Below, one piece after another: positions 54,814-64,000 of a stretch of DNA of 64,000 bases. The position numbers were made by a program, and so were the translations under genes. The first letter of the stretch is position 1. Each line of letters opens with the position of its first letter. The stretch lies in contig WTXI01000001.1 of NCBI GenBank assembly GCA_022376515.1, forward strand, positions 868,001-932,000. Direction: 5' to 3'. The notes below the pieces were generated by a model. The model did not search any database. It was not told the DNA's origin and was given only the letters and a program-made list of their open reading frames with translations. Source of the stretch: Lactifluus volemus. Its lineage: Eukaryota > Basidiomycota > Agaricomycetes > Russulales > Russulaceae.

Positions 54814-57525
54814 ATGTCTAACCTCGTCCTATCTCTCCTTTACTATGCCTGTCTCTCCCTGTCTTTTCCTCTTGCCAGCCTTGCGACAAGTTCCTCTGCT
54901 CTTTCTACGACCCTACAGGATATGAATATAGTCCTCCAAAGTAGACTTAGTTTTATCACCGCCTCCGCTACTCAGAAATCCCAAATCGCCTCATGGCAAG
55001 TCGATCCCGCTCCGGTTCTTCATACACACCTGACCTTCTACCGTAGGTTACAAACATTGGGACCTGATGGTAGCTGGCCTGCGTCTGAGATCGATTATAC
55101 CACTGGCTGTCCAGCACAACGCGCCAACTGGCCAGCTAGTGGTCATTGGGCTCGTATCCGTACGTAACCCTCATAATTAATCCTACATGTTGCTCTAAGC
55201 TTTTGACGTTCCGTAGTCACCCTCAGTGCCGCGTGGCATGGCGGGCTCAACGGCACTGAGAAATATGCCAACAGTCCAGCCCTCGCTAGTGCCATCTCCT
55301 CTGCCATGGATTTTTGGTTCTCCCGGGACTTCACCACTCCTGGCTGTTTGGATCAAGGTGGCACTGGCGTATGTCCATGTGACACTCCTGGCTTCTGGAA
55401 CACTAACTGGTTCTCGAATGTGAGCTATTCTATGTCCTCTGCCGGAGACTCTGAGCTGACTCCCTTTTGGCCAGGTCATACTTGTCCCTAGACTAGTCGA
55501 CGAGAGCTGCTTACTGTTTAATGCCTCGCTCACCCCGACACAAATCAATGGGTGCACTACTATTTCTGCGCGAGCATATAACACGTTTTATGAAGGAAAG
55601 AGCTTCCTCACAGGTGCCAACATCCTGGATGTAGCGAAGATAGGAATAGATCTTGCTCTATTCACCTCAAATACAAGCCTTATTGCCGAGGCCTATGCCA
55701 GAATCAACAATGAGGTTGTTATCGAACCTGGGGTGATGGTCGATGGAATTAAGCCCGATGGGAGTTTCGGCCAACACGGTGGCCTTCTCTACAACGGCAA
55801 CTATGGCAAGGATTAGTAAGCTCGATGGTGGCACGTCCCCAAGTTTTGCCTGCTGACACCCTTCTAGTTCCAATGACGTGCTTGAACTACAGATCGACGC
55901 TGCTGGCACGCAATATGTAGCCAACAGCACTTCCCAAAGTGCCTTTGAGACTCTGATTGATGGGGACAATGGATGATCTACCGCAACGTGAAGACTGATG
56001 TACTTCATTGGGACCTTGTGAGTTTGCTGGTTCCCAACATCCTGCATGCACTGAAACAGTGTAAAAGAGTTCTCTCGGGCGGTTTATCTCTTTCCCTGTC
56101 GTCGATGCTCAGTGCGTAACCTGTTCAACGACTTCAGGATTCACCTTCGTGACACATCTTGTTTAGAGCTACAAGCAAGCTAAACCTCAATCTTTCGGAA
56201 ATCTTGCAGCTTGGGAAGCTGTGGGGCTCGTCCTCTATGGTCGAAGTCTATGATAACCTTGGAAAGCCTACGAACGATGCAAATGCGGGAAGCCTCATAG
56301 GTAACAGGATGTTCTACAATAACGATTATATGGTGAGCTGTAGCATCAACACTCAGAGCATTTGTCCTGACGAGCATCTAGGTTCAGCGCGGTCACGGCT
56401 ATGTCTCCACGCTGAAAATGTATTCGACGCGGACGAAGAACACCGAATGCACCAACTCGCAGAACGTTCGTGCTTTTTTTTATTGGCGAGCCTATTGAAT
56501 GATGTTTCGCCCTAGCCGTCGGGTTCCACCTTGCCGACGGCACGCTTTACACTTATCTGCAAGGGGATGAGTATGAGGACATTGCCGCGGCCTGGGATTG
56601 GAACCTCATCCCGGGAACTACCGTCAATTACGGTGCCACACCCCTCAATTGCGCCCAGGCTCAGTGGACAGGACTCGACTCATTCGTCGGTGGAGCGTCG
56701 GACGGACAAATTGGTGTCGCTGTCATGAATTATCTCAACCCATTCACCAGAGCATTGCGCTGGCAAAAGGCCTGGTTCTTCCTCGGCAACGACACGCAAT
56801 ATGTCATGATCGCCAACCTCACGTCCGATACTAATGCACCCATTTATTCCGTCTTGGACCAGAAAAAACACTATGACACCATCTTTGTTAACAACGATGT
56901 GTTTTCGCCTGGAACCCAAACGTTTAATCACACGGCATCATCGCTCTGGCACGGAGGTGTCGGCTACCTCTTTGATTCAGAATCACCGATACTCTCCTTA
57001 TCCGTTGGCGAATCTACAGGTGCATGGTCGGCTATCGGCACTTCAACGCAACCGCCGGAGACAGTCGATATCTTCGCAGCTTGGATCGAGCACCAAGACC
57101 TGAACCAGCCCATCTCGTATACCATCTTTCCAGGTACCACATTTGACAGCTTCCTGGAAAAGAGCAAAGAGCGACATGTCATCCTTCTCCAGAACGATGC
57201 TCATATATCTGCAATTTTCGACGCAGACTATGGCACTGTCAGTGCAGTTTTCTGGGATGCTTCTGGCGGTACTCTCTTTTTGGGTTCCGGGCCTTCAAGT
57301 GACCTCGGACTAGCGACCGTTTCTGTCAACGCGAATGTCGCGCTGATCCTTAACTTCAGGACTGGAACCTTCATCGTTTCAGACCCCTCGCAAACGCTTA
57401 CCAGTGTAGAGGTCCAGGTGACGAAAAATCAAGACATTCCTTCGACATTCATAGTGGAGCTACCCCAGGGTGGACTAGCGGGAAGTAGCATTACACAGCA
57501 GTTTTTGCATTTTGCCTTTCCATGA
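54814..57525 (+). CDS. Polysaccharide lyase family 8 (secreted), one missing base
   Basis: PL8 enzymes cleave uronic-acid polysaccharides such as hyaluronate, chondroitin or xanthan by beta-elimination. The first ~25 residues are a signal peptide (MSNLVLSLLYYACLSLSFPLASLAT). Then come the alpha/alpha helical domain (FWFSRDFTTPGC, GFWNTNWFSN, ISARAYNTFYEGKSFLTGANILDV, DGSFGQHGGLLYNGNYGKDYSND with the catalytic His and Tyr region) and the beta-rich half (NRMFYNNDYMVQRGHGY, TECTNSQN, FHLADGTLYTYLQGDEY, AAAWDWNLIPGTTV, LWHGGVGYLF, AYTIFPGTT). It ends at TGA 57523-57525. One base is missing at about 55969, just before WMIYRNVKTDVLHWD; in the given frame this creates an early stop. Everything else reads cleanly through about seven introns. 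The exact substrate cannot be told. Confidence 0.85.
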
Positions 57526-57622
57526 CTTTATGATCCGTCACATGCCAGATAAAGGCATTGCGAGAGTTATATACGCGTCCCAAATTTTCCCACAAGGGGA
57601 CAAACGTAGTACAATGTAGGTA

Positions 57623-58569
57623 TTAGAAACCGCCAGCGGACTGGTCGTAACCACCTTGATCATACACATCCTGTGGTTGCTGATAGGCAGGATCATCCTG
57701 TATTGGCGCCGCTTGAGGAATGGCGGGCTCGCGTTGCTCTGATGTAGGCTCGGCAATAATCTTGTCCAACGGGGGCTCCTGAATAGCAACTGAGTCGGGT
57801 AAAGGCTTCCGAGGACCAAGTTGTCCCTCCGGATCATGACCTTTCATACTAAAACGACAGTTAAATGAATAAATCACTGAAACACAGGGTGTTTGTACGT
57901 ACATTTTGACCTTGATGCCAAGGACACCTTGGCGAAGAAGAACGTGACGGACAGCGTAGTCAACAAAATCTCGAGCAGGTTGACCCGAATGAATCATGAA
58001 TCCGTCAGTAAACTTCATCGACTTGGCACGCGCAGCGCGAAGTTTTCCGGACACCACAACCTCACAGCCCTTAGCACCAGACTCCATGACAAACCGAAGC
58101 ACACCATAACATGCGCTTCAACGGAATCAATGTCAAGGGTAACGCTCAAAGGTCTCATACTCACCGACGAATGGCAAGGCCACCAAGAAGCTTGTACCGT
58201 AGGCTTTCACATTGCGCAACTGCAGAGAGACCTCGGGTCTGCACTTTTTCGGCGTAAAGTTCAAGGGTGTTCTCAGGGAACTTGAATCGTTTCTGAACGA
58301 GGGCAGTAAGCTCGCGAATACGGCGGCCCTTCTCGCCGAGAACCTCTTGTGTATGCGTAGCACGAATGATGATCTACAAAATGAAGGAAATGTTGGCCAC
58401 CGGCAACGCGTGGCAGAAACATACAGACCTCCGTGCGTGCGTGCGTGACGCGGACATCGCAACCAGAGTAACCTTCCTCGGAAAGCTCGCGGGTGAAAAA
58501 TTCATTTAACTCGGCACGGAAAACGCCATCTGCGACAAACTTGCGCTTTTTGCTGATTTGAGCGGACAT
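57623..58569 (-). CDS. RPS3: 40S ribosomal protein uS3 (Rps3)
   Basis: On the minus strand, starting at 58569 ([17 protein letters not shown]). uS3 sits at the mRNA entry channel of the small subunit. Family blocks: [48 protein letters not shown] (type II KH domain with its GEKG loop), [84 protein letters not shown]. The C-terminal tail is a Gln/Pro/Asp-rich extension ([20 protein letters not shown]). Three short introns; stop TAA at 57625-57623. Complete and intact. Confidence 0.92.
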
Positions 58570-58841
58570 GTCGAGAATTTAGAAGAAGCTACGAATGGTG
58601 GTGTTAGCACACGCGATATGCCATATCATCCAAAGAAGAGATTTAGCATCCAGCTCGAAACAGTACAATCTACACCATTTCCCAAGGCAAGACAGAAATG
58701 TTTGGGACTTGGACACTAAAGGAGGTAAATCAACACACCTTTGTTAGAGAGAGAGACTACAACGTGTGTCGCTTTCGAGCCTTCGATGACTTGGTATCGC
58801 GCCTCTCAGCCACCGACGTAGCGGAGTTTTAATAAGCGCCC

Positions 58842-58850
58842 TATAAAAGG
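58842..58850 (+). promoter_or_regulatory. TATA-like box
   Basis: TATAAAAGG on the plus strand in the region upstream of RPS3. It points to the plus strand and so would serve the weak gene downstream rather than RPS3. Motif-based only. Confidence 0.35.
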
Positions 58851-59035
58851 CATGTACACTCAAACCAAGCCATTCGACCGCTCCGCTACGCTACGTGATC
58901 AGGTGAGTGCTCGGTTTCATTCGTTTGCTATGCTATGAAGAGCGTTGTATATCCAACCATCACTGGCACCTCTTAGTCGACTTTGACTGTATAAGGATGT
59001 GGTTTCATTGCCGTCATCCTGTACACGTCACTGAC

Positions 59036-59461
59036 ATGAATGACCTTCTGAGCTCTCTTTCTTTTTCCGAATGGACTGATGCGCTGACGTTTCTGTGCCC
59101 AAAGTTCTATGGAAGGATTTCAAACCAAGTCGAGCTGCGTCTGACAAGACCAACGCTCAGAATCCGTACACGAGCCACCAAAGCGTTTGCTTCAGTATTA
59201 TCCGGCCTAACGGCCTTCCATCCAACTGGCGTCAGGTAAGTTGCAATGACATGTTTCCTCAAGTATTTGATGACCCACTCTTCTGTGTGCATTTAGAGCA
59301 CGTCAAGTAGAACCAACCAAGCAGCCGCGACCGCCTTGATCAAGTCCTGCATTCGAATACTTTCCACCACATGCAGGCTCACTGATGAAACGCCCTTCTC
59401 GTGTGGCGCTAATGCAGTCAAGCCTTGTGGGAAAGCGCCTGCGATCTACAGGTGTCTTTGA
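59036..59461 (+). CDS. Small hypothetical protein, uncertain
   Basis: I do not recognise this protein. Two frames on the plus strand suggest a gene. The first runs from MNDLLSSLSFSEWTDAL (ATG 59036). The second reads VPKVLWKDFKPSRAASDKTN, then QSVCFSIIRPNGLPSNWRQ up to a GT donor at about 59237. After an intron it continues STSSRTNQAATALIKSCIRIL, then GANAVKPCGKAPAIYRCL. The first two frames join only if one base is added near 59093, the same kind of lesion seen in other genes here. Further plus-strand frames at 59678-60042 could be later exons, ending in the acidic VDPDSDSHETVKERP. A TATA-like box lies 190 bases upstream. Support is codon-like composition and splice signals only. Confidence 0.3.
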
Positions 59462-60327
59462 TATTGATGTGTCGGAGATTGGTCAAGGAGACATGACAAA
59501 CAAAGTCTCGTGCACAGGCATTCTCCACCCGAGCCGAAAGCGCAAAGATAGAACAGTCGACGGAGAGTGATCCCGACCTTTCGTAGCCCTCTCAAATACA
59601 GCGCGAGTAGAAAATAGCGCGTCCATGGATCGACCACCTTCCGAAGACAAGACAGTCGGATGCTGCCTTGAGAGACCGTGTCGTTGGAGACGAGATATAG
59701 ATCGACTTTTTTTGGAGTCTCCATGCCCATTCCTATCCCCACCTTCTACGAGGCCCCGTGGGGACATTACCAGATCCGTCGACCGGTACTACCCTTCTTT
59801 ACTGGACGACTGCACTCTTCGAGTCCTGCTCCAAAGTTCCATCGTGCGGTGTCGGCCGCAAAGTGGAGTATATCGTCGTTTGGATTTCCTCCCGAATGTG
59901 GCCACCTACTTGGTTCATCGGTCACTGATGCCTGCATTGATCCGGCTTCATTTCTACGCACTTCATGCCAGAGGTGGACCCCGATTCCGACTCACACGAG
60001 ACCGTCAAAGAGCGTCCAGCAATAATGGCGGGTCGGATTAAGTGACTTGGTGTCGACGTACGGCACAAGGCACACACGATGCATAGCATGAATTTGAAAG
60101 GTTTGGTGAGTTTGGTATGGTGGTGTTGCTACGGGTTTTAGGGCTGGAGGGAAACTTTGATTAATTTGGCGATGGCATACATACTTGTAAGTTACTGTAA
60201 CCCATTTGCTGCGCCCTGCATCCACACTGGCACCTGATTACTAAGGCACTTGTGTCGAAATGGAGAGTCTTTTCAGGGGCTCAGCTCCTGACAGACTCAG
60301 ACGGACCTCAACGTCAGCTAACATAAT
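59462..60327. other. Unassigned region
   Basis: There are open frames on the plus strand (59625-60041, 59678-60025) with no recognisable family. They may belong to the weak gene upstream or be chance. Confidence 0.3.
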
Positions 60328-61284
60328 ATGGCACCCCTCCCCATGTCTTCACTTCCTTTCCCACCTGAGGGTCCACCTTCTGGGTACAGCTGTTCAGATC
60401 ACTCTTCATCAGCTTCATCAACAACTACTGCATTTAAAGCTGGAGTAAAACAAAGGGACACATTCTGCGGAGCACGTTGCTGTATTGTCTGTGGAGAGTC
60501 TGAGGCGGTGCTTCTTCAAATTATCATATCATTATGCCCTCAGAGTATAATGGTGTGAGTCAAACCTTTTATTTGATCTCCTCTTAAACTGATTAGAAAC
60601 AGTGGGATGAGCTCAAGAACCGCAGATGGGTCCCTAGCCAGGCAAAAGATTTGCCTGGGCATGAACCACGTAATGGCCTCTTCATGTGTGCTAATCATGG
60701 CATACTGTTCAACCAGTACCGGTTCTTTATACGTTACATCCCAACAGTGTGTTTGTTCCTTCATTGCATTAGAATACATGCTTTACTGCAAACAGATCTC
60801 TAGGTTTATATTTGTTAACTACTCTGGTTCTGCCAGTGCAAGTCTCCAGCCATTCCATGGTAAAGCTGTTGCACTTGACATACAGCATGAATATGCCCCA
60901 TTCCCATCCCTATTCATCATTCATGAGATGCGGGTCCGTGGCTTTCACCCTTTCCAACCAACTGAAACAATGATGTCTGATGACATCACCTGGCAAGACT
61001 GGATCTCATCTTATCTATATGATAACACATCAGATTCTTTCATTTGTAATGGGACCAGCAACAATCACACCCACAACACTGGCAGTTCCTTACAACAACC
61101 CCACATACAGCTTACCATGAGTGCTGGTGGAGGTGGACATGTTCTTGCTCTTGATGCTGATGCCATTGCAGACACCCTTGCAGCAACACATGCCATGCCA
61201 TCCTGGAAGGCCTGCCAGATGGAGGGCACACACTGGACTGGGACAACAAAAGAAAATATACAGAAATACTGTGCCATCCTTTAA
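60328..61284 (+). pseudogene. HNH-type family protein, frameshifted copy
   Basis: Plus strand, MAPLPMSSLPFPPEGPPSGYS. Same family as the minus-strand copy at 38935-39891, and better preserved: QRDTFCGARCCIVCGESE, LLQ-HIIMPSEYNG, then after an intron WDELKNRRWVPSQAKDLPGHE, PRNGLFMCANHGILFNQYRFF and IRYIPT. After a second intron come SRFIFVNYSG, LQPFHGKAVALDIQHEYAPF, FIIHEMRVRGFHPFQP, DDITWQDWISS, ADTLAATHAMPSWKACQMEG and WTGTTKENIQKYCAIL. Cys pairs with a downstream His and NH-x-x-FN suggest an HNH nuclease-like fold. One base is missing at about 60524, directly before the first metal-binding His. The introns are at about 60555-60599 and 60741-60789. It is either a very young pseudogene or an intact gene with a sequence error. 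Confidence 0.7.
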
Positions 61285-61916
61285 GTCATCTGTTATCATA
61301 CATAAAAATAGCCATGTGTATTCTATCATGGAAAAAAAGGTAACCAGAGAGCCATGGTTGTGTCTGTCTCCAAGTGTAAAGTTCAGTTGTCTTGGCTACA
61401 TAAGAAATAATTTGGCTAGCAATGTGTTGGGTTTCTGTGGGCTCGTGTGTTTATTAGGTAGTGTCAGCTGACCATTATTTCTTTTTCATCATGGCATAAT
61501 TGTTCTGTCTTCAGGGAAGTTCAGGATGTCTAGTTAGTCTACAGTGTCACTTCATTTGTAGCTGACTGGTGCCAGAAGAGCCATTTTTACTTCACGCAAT
61601 TCGAATTCTCAAGCTTTATCGAGAGCGAAAATTAATTAATTGGGAGTCATTTTGAGGACCAACGACTTGGATATCACCTCCCCCTTTCCATGCCACATAT
61701 ATCACGTCCATTTTGTCAGTGGGCGTGGCCAACCTTCCGGCGATACTATTCAGGGTATTCCCGATACAAACTGTCTGCCAGTGCAGTATTTTGTGCACAA
61801 GCATACTGTTGCAGCAGCATTCCCCCACATTGCCAAGTTGCGTCTCACTGAGACACGGAACATGTTATTCAGGGTCTACGATTGTTAGCTATGCTAGACG
61901 TGAGTCGAGGAATAGC
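61285..61916. other. Intergenic region between convergent genes
   Basis: About 630 bases between the ends of the HNH-family copy and the thiolase. No gene seen; the open frames at 61616-61888 have no family features. Confidence 0.35.
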
Positions 61917-63641
61917 TCACGAGCACCGCTCATTGATGAATATCCCAGCGGCACCCTGTCCACTCCCAACACACATGCTGGTGCACAGGAATTCTCCATT
62001 ACGTCTACGCAACTCCTCCAATCCAGTGACAACTTGGCGGATACCAGCTGGACGATGTCGTCAGTAATAAGGTAGATAATCATATGCACACATGTGGCAC
62101 ATAACATACTCATTCCTAGAGGGTGGGTTAAAGCGATGGAGCCGCCGCTAAAGAGGTGATACTTGATAAAGGCCTCTAAAAAAACGCCATGCACAACTTA
62201 CTTGGGATTGATTCTGTCAATAGGGATATTTGATTGTTCGATACAGTAAGCAAATTGTGATGCAAATGCTTCATTGATCTGTCGCACGCCCTGTTCCTCG
62301 ACGGTGTTTGTAAGAAATACAGAAAAGTCCTTACCTCGTAGATGTCAATATCGCGCAGGTTTAGTCCAGTTTGTTCGAGGACTTTTGGGATAGCATAAAC
62401 AGGAGCGATTCCCATGTGACGGGTTCAACACCAACGATGGCGGTGCCTACAAACTTGGCAAGGATATCAAAGCCTCCCGCTTCGGCGTGAGCGCGTGTTG
62501 TCAGAATACACAACGCCGCGCCATCGCCGACGCCACTGGCATTTCCGGCCGTAGTCGACGCGTTGCCCCACTCTGGGAAAGAAGGCTTGAGTCCGGCGAG
62601 ACCCTCCGCGCTTACGTTCGGTCGGACGGTGTCATCTACGGATAAGACGGTCCCTCGGAGCTCGATCGGAAGAATCTCCTCGGCAAAGAGGCCATCCGAT
62701 AATGCCTGCGCGATAACTTCTGTTTCATTTTCCGCGTGCGAGAACAAAAGAGATGAAAGAAGAGAGAAACCTTTGCTGCTCGCGTGTGAGAAATGAGCGC
62801 ATATTCATCCTGCTTCTGCCGTGAGATATTGTACGCCTGAGCTACCATCTCGGAGGTCCACCCCATGGGCTGTCAACACGTACTTATTAAACGTATGATT
62901 ATTATTGAAACCCGCGGACCATACCTGGATGCAATCGAGCGCTTGCGGATTCGCGCTCACGGCATCTACCACTACGGGAGTAGGGCGGGGACTGCGGGAA
63001 GGCCAAGGGGGTTAAGAACGGAGAGGACGGCGATACAGTTGTGTCAACTGACTTTTGCGACATGCTTTCCACGCCCACGGCTACGCCAAGGGAGATCTCC
63101 CCCGCATGGATGCTGTGTGCGATACTTCTGATAGCCATGAGCCCGGACGAGCAAAGTCGGTTGACTGTGGATATCGGGACGCTGTCTGGAATCCCGGCCG
63201 CCAACGCTGCAGCACGCGAGACATACAAAGGAGAGGGCGGATGGCAAGTTCCTTTGGAATTACAGTTTCCGTATGGACGCTTATCAGGGATACAACTGAA
63301 CCGTGACGTGTGGCATACCTACGCAAATGTCATCAATCGACGCCGGGTTCAACTTGGTTTTCCCTAGAGTAGCCTGAATCCGGAAAATGGTTAACTCACA
63401 ATACACGGTGCAGGGAAATGACCGTGACAACGCGCACTTTAAATAGTGCGTGCAAGAGTTCATCGACTGGTACATCCTTCAGTTGCCCTTTCCTCGCCCT
63501 GCCCATCGCAGTACGCTTCGCAAAGGTAATAACGATGTCATTGTCCTTCTTCTGTAGTAAATGTGCACGACCCCTGGCAGAGGCTACAGACGACGCCATC
63601 CTACGTACACCGTTCAGCGGAAGAGAAGTGAGCCCGAACAT
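61917..63641 (-). CDS. POT1: 3-ketoacyl-CoA thiolase, with missing bases
   Basis: On the minus strand. Thiolase releases acetyl-CoA in the last step of fatty acid beta-oxidation. Blocks: DIVITFAKRTAMGRARKGQLKD, LNPASIDDICVGTCH, VSRAAALAAGIPDSVP, STVNRLCSSGLMAIRSIAH (acylated Cys), DCIQPMGWTSEMVAQAYNIS, GNASTTAGNASGVGDGAAL, DIYEINEAFASQFAYC (NEAF motif), GGSIALTHPLG and MCVGSGQGAAG (second Cys). Stop TGA at 61919-61917. One base is missing at about 62416 (between VEPVT and MGIAPVYAIPKV). The donor after HPLG at about 62113 reads TGAGTATG instead of GTGAGTATG. I chose the ATG at 63641 (MFGLTSLPLNGVRR); 63599 is the alternative. I see no clear PTS2 (R-L-x5-H-L), so the organelle is unsure. Confidence 0.8.
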
Positions 63642-64000
63642 AGTGTCCAACTTCAAGAAGCCAAACCAACACGGTTGACTTCTATGGGCCGTCGTGCCCG
63701 TGGGCGCCCGGACGGAGCCTGATGACAACCTCATCGGGATTAAAGGTCTCGTGGTAATTATGACATATTTATTGCATTGGGCTATGCGCCCATATGTACA
63801 TACGCTACATACTGACTGCTAGCCAGTGTAGAATAATGGTGGATGTGTGAGGGTATCCTGGATAGCAACGACGCTGCAAAAGATACGGTTAACAATTGAT
63901 AATAAATGTGTAAACTTGCGTGCAAGGAATAAATAACAGAAAATGCCTAATCGTCACACCCAGAACATTAGCTTGCGGATAAGGGCAGCATCTCTGTTCG
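63642..64000. other. Window end, no gene assigned
   Basis: No supported feature in the last ~360 bases, apart from the probable thiolase promoter in the first part. Confidence 0.35.

Overview
This window reads as nuclear DNA of a basidiomycete fungus, most likely an agaricomycete. Genes are dense, lie on both strands and carry many 45-80 base introns with GT..AG borders. Families typical of such fungi are present: a YHM2 carrier, a Rac GTPase, M16C and PL8 enzymes, Zn2Cys6 regulators, a DUF3602 repeat protein, an F-box leucine-rich protein, and two copies of an HNH-type lineage family. I saw no bacterial operon, CRISPR array, rRNA gene or convincing tRNA gene. All gene models were spliced by hand from the sequence, so exon borders are predictions.

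Layout. 0.3-7.5 kb (+): a U1-type zinc-finger protein, a WW-domain protein and the TRAPP subunit Trs85/TRAPPC8. 7.8-15.4 kb (-): an Mpv17/PMP22 membrane protein, the mitochondrial carrier YHM2, a large coiled-coil protein and an SHB17-like histidine phosphatase. 15.75-24.7 kb (+): RAC1, divergent from the phosphatase, then a large single-pass membrane protein and a Zn2Cys6 regulator. 25-28.8 kb (+): prephenate dehydratase, CPSF30/YTH1 and a YjbQ/UPF0047 protein. 29.6-38.4 kb: a DUF3602 protein (-), a second Zn2Cys6 regulator (+), and a predicted membrane protein (-) divergent from a DH-domain RhoGEF (+).

38.4-45 kb is accessory DNA: an HNH-family pseudogene, a frameshifted F-box gene, a TA-flanked terminal-inverted-repeat element and a perfect hairpin. 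It is bracketed by two diverged copies of the 3' end of NGL2. 44.9-58.6 kb is conserved again: NGL2 (-) divergent from an M16C peptidase (+), NUFIP1 (-), a three-KH protein (-) divergent from a PL8 lyase (+), and ribosomal protein uS3 (-). 58.8-64 kb holds a weak small gene, a second HNH-family copy and a 3-ketoacyl-CoA thiolase (-).

Themes. Membrane traffic and polarity: TRAPPC8, Rac and a RhoGEF that could act on Rac-type GTPases. RNA and ribosome biogenesis: CPSF30, NGL2, NUFIP1, KH protein, uS3. Mitochondrial or peroxisomal metabolism: YHM2, Mpv17, SHB17, thiolase. These are neighbours rather than one pathway. From about 23 kb onward, at least ten otherwise well-conserved reading frames each need one missing base restored. 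These are single-base losses, often in homopolymers, so either the assembly is under-polished or decay is unusually one-sided. Tiny exons (3, 6, 7 and 12 bases) are the other unusual feature.
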